Shown one piece after another: positions 51,491 through 51,794 of a stretch of DNA of 51,794 nt (positions are counted from its first letter, which is position 1; each line of letters opens with the position of its first letter). Source of the DNA: Desulfobacteraceae bacterium (GTDB taxonomy: Bacteria; Desulfobacterota; Desulfobacteria; Desulfobacterales; Desulfococcaceae); assembly GCA_011390755.1 (NCBI GenBank), contig JAABRU010000029.1, positions 1 to 51,794 of the forward strand. The letters run 5' to 3'. The notes under the pieces are model-generated. The model saw nothing but the letters and a program-made list of their open reading frames with translations. It did not search any database and was not told the DNA's origin. The translations under genes and the position numbers were made by a program.

Positions 51491-51623
51491 TATAGTGTTT
51501 AAGATAATTATTTTGGGGTAGGTCGGGGTGAACGAAGTGAACCCCAACATGCTGAATCTGTTGGGGTTCGTTCCTCACCCCAACCTACAGGAAACCCCAA
51601 AAAATTTTTTCTTAAACACTATA
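51491..51623. repeat. 133-bp inverted repeat with TATAGTGTTTAAG ends
   Basis: TATAGTGTTTAAG (51491-51503) and CTTAAACACTATA (51611-51623) are exact inverses. Inside, GGGGTAGGT..GGGGTGAACGAA pairs with TTCGTTCCTCACCCC..ACC. The ends and size resemble a miniature transposon. Confidence 0.75.
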
Positions 51624-51683
51624 CGGTTTATGAACCGGCCAAAAGCCTGTTTTGTCTGTTGAAAATGAATCCCTCACAAATTA

Positions 51684-51794
51684 CTATTTACCGGCCATCA
51701 TTGCCGCAATATCCGCTTCTGCTTCTCCAATAAGTTTAATGTCAAAGTTTTCCACAAGAACTTTGAGTACGCCAGGGGATACAAAACCCGGAAG
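51684..51794 (-). CDS. hcp: Hybrid-cluster protein / hydroxylamine reductase, C-terminal fragment
   Basis: The last 36 codons of a gene that continues past the right edge. The product starts LPGFVSPGVLKVLVENFDIK and ends AAMMAGK. The block LPxFxSPxVLxVLVExFxI is the usual C-terminus of hybrid-cluster protein (Hcp), a prismane-type Fe-S-O protein that reduces nitric oxide or hydroxylamine in anaerobes. Carbon monoxide dehydrogenase (CooS) shares the fold and is the main alternative. The identification rests on a short stretch and is tentative. Confidence 0.55.
   Translation of the reverse strand, partial: LPGFVSPGVLKVLVENFDIKLIGEAEADIAAMMAGK

Overview
The window reads like a chromosomal segment of an anaerobic Desulfobacterota bacterium, most like the Desulfobacterales (Desulfonema-type relatives). 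This is an inference from paired small 2[4Fe-4S] ferredoxins, a probable hybrid-cluster protein end, many PAS histidine kinases, two-CW domain proteins, and intergenic spaces crowded with short palindromic repeats. No rRNA or tRNA gene was found. Genes lie on both strands in short operons. The left edge holds the first 36 codons of a tyrosine recombinase and the right edge the last 36 codons of an Hcp-like protein.

Layout. 1-4.4 kb: integrase start, an AT-rich orphan ORF, glmM with a strong terminator, a mosaic of palindromic modules, a Bax inhibitor-1 family membrane protein and a small conserved protein. 4.8-10.5 kb (minus): thiol peroxidase, a hypothetical protein, holA, then a membrane-anchored protein overlapping an L,D-transpeptidase. 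11.5-14.2 kb (minus): a PIN-domain toxin/antitoxin-like pair, a SAM hydroxide adenosyltransferase (DUF62) and ruvB. 14.5-19.4 kb (plus): lytic transglycosylase lipoprotein, large chemotaxis receptor, 14-TM MFS exporter. 19.5-23.8 kb (minus): amidohydrolase, an inhibitory-type serpin, an Rpn/YhgA-like nuclease and an endonuclease I lipoprotein. 24.3-27.1 kb: ileS. 27.8-31.6 kb (minus): hybrid histidine kinase and two ferredoxins. 32.4-37.6 kb (plus): a histidine kinase overlapping a receiver-PAS-kinase, then an EF-G. 40.6-46.1 kb (minus): RND pump and adaptor, periplasmic binding protein. 46.8-47.9 kb: HPP and CBS-domain proteins. 48.6-51.2 kb: a PP2C phosphatase overlapping a cyclic-nucleotide-binding Ser/Thr kinase; both start with the same seven-cysteine two-CW domain.

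The most unusual stretch is 37.6-40.6 kb, a junkyard of mobile and defence fragments. It holds a four-helix-bundle (Avd-like) gene with a repeat-derived linker, and a truncated DUF1566 C-terminus whose codons carry the signature of adenine mutagenesis by a diversity-generating retroelement (DGR). That C-terminus is joined to a broken mazF behind an intact antitoxin. The same stretch has a second copy of the 3' end of the RND pump gene, a dockerin-like remnant and a nuclease/DUF2283 toxin-antitoxin-like pair. No reverse transcriptase or template repeat was seen in the window, so the DGR would have to act from elsewhere or be dead.

A second theme is the repeat landscape. At least eight families of short inverted-repeat elements occupy nearly every intergenic gap. 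They include 46-bp palindromes that alternate with interchangeable hairpin modules, and several miniature elements with terminal inverted repeats. A shared promoter pattern (TTGA near -35, 17-nt spacer, TATTCT) is visible upstream of glmM and the transglycosylase operon, with a related one before ileS.
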